The position numbers and the translations under genes were made by a program. Shown here piece after piece: positions 60,456 through 64,000 of a stretch of 64,000 nucleotides of DNA; the first letter of the stretch is position 1, and every line of letters begins with the position of its first letter. Source of the stretch: Gibbula magus (taxonomy: Eukaryota; Mollusca; Gastropoda; Trochida; Trochidae); the NCBI GenBank assembly GCA_936450465.1, contig OW388291.1, positions 75,291,936 to 75,355,935 on the forward strand. The letters run 5' to 3'. Under the pieces are notes generated by a model that saw only the letters and a list, made by a program, of their open reading frames with translations, made no database searches and was not told where the DNA came from.

Positions 60456-61417
60456 TTTATCGTTACAAGTCTAAATCAACTAACATAACATATCAAAAAT
60501 ATTATTTCAAATGGACAATGATCCTGGTGTTTTAATCATGCATTAATAGTGTATATGATCAAATCGAATTGTCTTTTCCGTGCCCAGATATATCCTAGAC
60601 ATACCCTATTGTATACGAGAAAATTTAACTCGTTCACATCAGATGTTATAAATTTGTACCGTGTTACATTGAAATTAAGCCACTTATGGCTGCAATACTT
60701 CCCAAGTGACGTTAAACATTTACTCACTCATTCAATCACACTGAATTAGTAAAGAATATGACAGAAAACATTTCGTATAGAAGACTATATAGTATGAATA
60801 GATTAGGATTCATTGAAAGCCGATAGTAATTTCGACATTTGTATGTGATTCCTTCCTGGTTATTTGGTTTGTATTCCTTTATGCTAATTATGAAAACAAA
60901 TTAGAGAGTTTTTTAATAGATATGTGGATGAGGGTTTGCTTACAGACTGAGGCAATTCGATTTTCCGCCCATCTTATAACTACACGCCAGTTCACATGTA
61001 AAACCGTTTCTTATCTTATAAGTTTATTACCATTATCACTCTCCAGGCAAGGGTACGTATCTACTACGTAGTTTTGTGTTCAAACGTCTGTCCTCCACTA
61101 GCCGCTGGTGTCAGGACGGGATCAGTGTTTGCAAACACTCAGATAAGTCCAAAAGAATTGCTCCATATATGTTTTATCAGTCCTACTTCAGCGTCAAGTG
61201 ACTGCTTGCATATGGCCGCCAGTTCTCGCCAGCCCGCGAGATTTTGGCGAGATTTGACTGGTTATCTACGTGCGTTTATATCTCAGGGAATACTATAGTA
61301 GATGAGGAGAGAGATGTTGTAATTGAGTTAAGATAACAAACAGTGTGTACATCACGTACCGCTGTGACTCTGCATCTGTCATGCGAGGTCACCATTTTAG
61401 ATGAAACATGGCTGTAT
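60456..61417. other. AT-rich DNA, no gene supported
   Basis: Short frames only. No repeat recognised. Confidence 0.5.
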
Positions 61418-61555
61418 GTTGGATCACGCTAGTAGCAATAGTACAAATTCTTGCGCTTTTTCATTTACGCAACTCGAACCCACACCCTCAGAGTCCGATA
61501 CCAATCGCCATCGACTGTCGGAATGTCGTCCTTACTCAACCACTGGGACCTTATT
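61418..61555 (-). mobile_element. tRNA-derived SINE copy (family 1, copy C)
   Basis: The minus strand reads GGTCCCAGTGGTTGAGTAAG (A box, near 61553-61534) and GGGTTCGAGTTGC (B box, near 61482-61470), then the shared downstream segment up to GGATCACGCTAGTAGCAA on the plus strand. This copy has the best-preserved A box of the three. Confidence 0.75.
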
Positions 61556-63110
61556 TTAGCTCTTTTTAAATGTTTGACGATTCATTCTTTATGTGATTTG
61601 GTCAACCTTTCAACCATATGTATTCAAACTCTCAGGGATAAATGCATTCAACCAGTCAGCTAAACGTTTTCAACGATTACGCTGCCATGACCGTTTGTCA
61701 GCTAAATTATTCTGCCATTCATCCATTTAATTATTCTACATTTGAAATTTTACAATTCAACTTTCAACCACTCTACTATATGTATTGTAGTTATCTATGC
61801 TGCCTTGAAATAATTCGCCTTGTAAAGAAATTATTGTTTTTAAAGTTATAATCAGTGTGGGTATATATATTGTTGTAGTCACATTATTATGTCAAGCGTT
61901 ATCAATGGTGCTGTATTTTATCATAAATTCACATTTTGAAATTTAAGTGATATGCTCCGTAAAATGTTGAAATGAAGCATTGTATTTGTAGTTAGGTTGA
62001 AAGTTTTATTAATACATCTCGTTCGAATCATACATTAAATACTAAAATCATCTCCAGTATGAACTACATTTTGCACGTGTTGGTGCATGAGTGATGACTT
62101 AGGTGTCAACCCATATTGGCTGTTCCTTAATTAATTTCCAACTGTGTATATATACCTTCATAACAAAAGATATTATATATAATGTAACAATTTAATATCT
62201 TATTTTAAAAAATGTTTTTCCAAAAATATGTCAAAGCCATTATCACTGGAGTAGTGTAGTAGTGTTACAATGTCTGGAGTTTGAGACGTCTCAATCAGTG
62301 AAACTTAACAACACCTCTATATCTTACTGTTTCTGGGTACTCGGATAGTAAGGCGGTTTGAGTTACGATTGTGGGCGGAGCACAGGCATTGATCTACATT
62401 GTAAGACTTAAATGTTTTGCATCTATTTGTAATTTGTAATTTAATTTAGGAACTCACACATCCCTAAAATTTGAATGTTATAAGAAATAGATCTAGTTCC
62501 AGTTGTACAAGTCCACAAGCTCCGGGATTTATACTAGTTTAACTTGTACATTATAAGTCAATAACATTATGCAGTTTACTTCTTAATAAAAAAAACTGAC
62601 TAGTGCGAATATATGTAATGTAAATATAATGTAGTGGCAATATGAAGGTTCGCCGATCAACGGGAAAACAGCGGACAAATGAACAGGCTTTGGTTGGTAG
62701 TGTTGAATAGGCCATGTACATATATATATGGCTAGTATCCACGGTAATGAGGTATATGTTTTCGCTATCTGCACATGTATAAAGCCGTTGCAATAGTCAT
62801 ATATTTGGCATATGTCTATGGCAGAAATGGTTTGAATTTAAATCATGACATACTGACAAGTTTCGAAGTCGAATAAAAGTTTATGAACATACTCTACTTC
62901 ACTTTTAAGTAAAAACGACTTCACTGTAGTATGTGCTATATCAGTGAAAACATAACATAAATGTACATGTGTTTTGTATTTTTGATAACTCTTAAAGCAA
63001 GTACTTGAGAAAAGCACACTGTCTCTCAGTTCATGTTTACTCACTAACAAAAGGAGATATTTATTAGTGTACCATATGAGTATCACTCTCATATATGTGA
63101 TTATCATACA
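61556..63110. other. AT-rich DNA, no gene supported
   Basis: Short frames only. No repeat recognised. Confidence 0.5.
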
Positions 63111-63430
63111 TTAAAGGGGCAGTAGCACGTTTTTTCGCTTAAATAACTTGATGAAATGTATTTGAAAAATAATGTCACTAATAGTAAAACACCCTTCTCT
63201 CTTCGGAAAATCAAGTTAAAAATTAGTGTATATGGTTCTGTAAAGCCATGAGAATCCTTTTTGTCATTCAAAATAATATATTGTGTTCACAATAAAATGG
63301 CCGCCATGCAATTTTTGCTTTATACGCAACATCGTTATTACCACTACGGATAATTGGTTTGTGTAATAAGATGTTTTACCCTCTAAGGGAAATATGAATG
63401 ACATAAACTATCATTATGAATAGGAAAAAG
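63111..63430 (-). mobile_element. TTAA-flanked MITE, copy 2 (longer, one end lost)
   Basis: It begins TTAA then AGGGGCAGTAGCACGTTTTT at 63111-63134 and matches the reverse complement of 38273-38544, for example TTCACAATAAAATGGCCGCC against the corresponding stretch near 38445. It contains about 90 bp (roughly 63195-63285) missing from copy 1. Homology fades after ACTATCATTATGAATAGGAA, so the far terminal repeat is absent. Confidence 0.83.
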
Positions 63431-63435
63431 GTCAG

Positions 63436-63499
63436 GTTTCTGGGCTATTTCTTGCCCTTGATAATTCACTGACGAAGGGGCAAGGAATAGCCAAGAAAC
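63436..63499. repeat. Imperfect hairpin, about 24-bp arms
   Basis: Left arm GTTTCTGGGCTATTTCTTGC plus CCTT (63436-63459) pairs with right arm AAGGGGCAAGGAATAGCC plus AAGAAAC (63475-63499) around a 15-nt loop. It lies directly beyond the truncated end of MITE copy 2. Confidence 0.8.
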
Positions 63500-64000
63500 G
63501 TTTTTCGAGTCTTGGAGGGAACTTCAATCATATCTTAGTTCAAGACAGCTGTTATATGGAGAATATTTTCAAAGACGATCACCGCAAAATTTCACTTTCA
63601 ATAGAATTTTCAATCAAAGTGGAATATTAATAGTTTTCACTGACTGCAGTCGAAACATTATTTGGTAGTAGTCAATGGAAATGTTGTCGCCTTTATACAG
63701 AAAATTGATCTCCCATGCATAGTTTTCAGATACGAAATTATTATAAGGTTTTACGTTTTGGAAGTTTTTAGTTATCTCGTCTTTCACAGTCTCAAATCTT
63801 AATGCGCGTTAGAATATTATCCTTGAAAATAATAAGTGTAGTCAGAACTCGTTTGACAAAAAGGTTTAAATAAGACACCAAATTAGACCCAGGAAAATAA
63901 ACATAACTGAAGAAAATCGGACGACCTAACTGAGCACTTAGTCGGTGTAAGATAGAGGTTCCAGTTCTTTGTTTGAAAGAGAAGTGCACTAGTAAACAAC
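63500..64000. other. AT-rich DNA, no gene supported
   Basis: Only short frames. Nothing recognised up to the window end. Confidence 0.5.

Overview
The window reads as non-coding DNA from a eukaryote, most likely an invertebrate metazoan. A marine mollusc is plausible, because the tRNA-derived SINEs, non-LTR retrotransposon remnants, foldback and MITE-like elements and very large tandem arrays look like those of bivalve or gastropod genomes; this is an impression and could not be checked. The DNA is AT-rich outside the arrays. There is no bacterial-style gene packing, and I support no intact protein-coding gene, rRNA, functional tRNA or CRISPR array. Almost every long open frame is a by-product of tandem repetition.

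Layout. 1-8.6 kb: AT-rich DNA holding a 31-bp, HindIII-site-bearing array (1797-2945) and a decayed non-LTR reverse transcriptase on the minus strand (4700-5262). 8.6-15.2 kb: a TA microsatellite, a hairpin, a SINE copy, then about 6 kb of featureless DNA. 15,201-32,210: a 17-kb minisatellite of exactly 315 units of 54 bp with no net indel. It is built from nested segmental duplications of 13, 27, 36, 39 and 40/46 units and ends beside a 476-bp GTA/TAG trinucleotide tract that appears to have grown from a variant of the unit. 33.7-41.6 kb: a patchwork of mobile-element debris, namely an inverted pair of about 240-bp elements, a palindromic element, a tRNA-Leu-like SINE head, two LINE C-terminal fragments in opposite orientations, a TTAA-flanked MITE and a palindromic SINE pair. 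41.6-50 kb: mostly featureless, with a degenerate TGTGTTCATGA-type tandem region and one more SINE head. 50.1-53.4 kb: a 34-bp array of about 96 units, preceded by units in inverted orientation. 53.4-64 kb: a degenerate tandem region containing a 30-bp perfect-arm hairpin, two related foldback elements each with TGACGTCA motifs and a 22-bp perfect palindrome, a 152-bp tandem array, another SINE and a second large copy of the TTAA MITE.

No genes act together here. The main interest is repeat biology: the phase-perfect 54-bp array, its higher-order history, its splice-signal-like minus strand, and the two-part foldback family at 57-58 kb.
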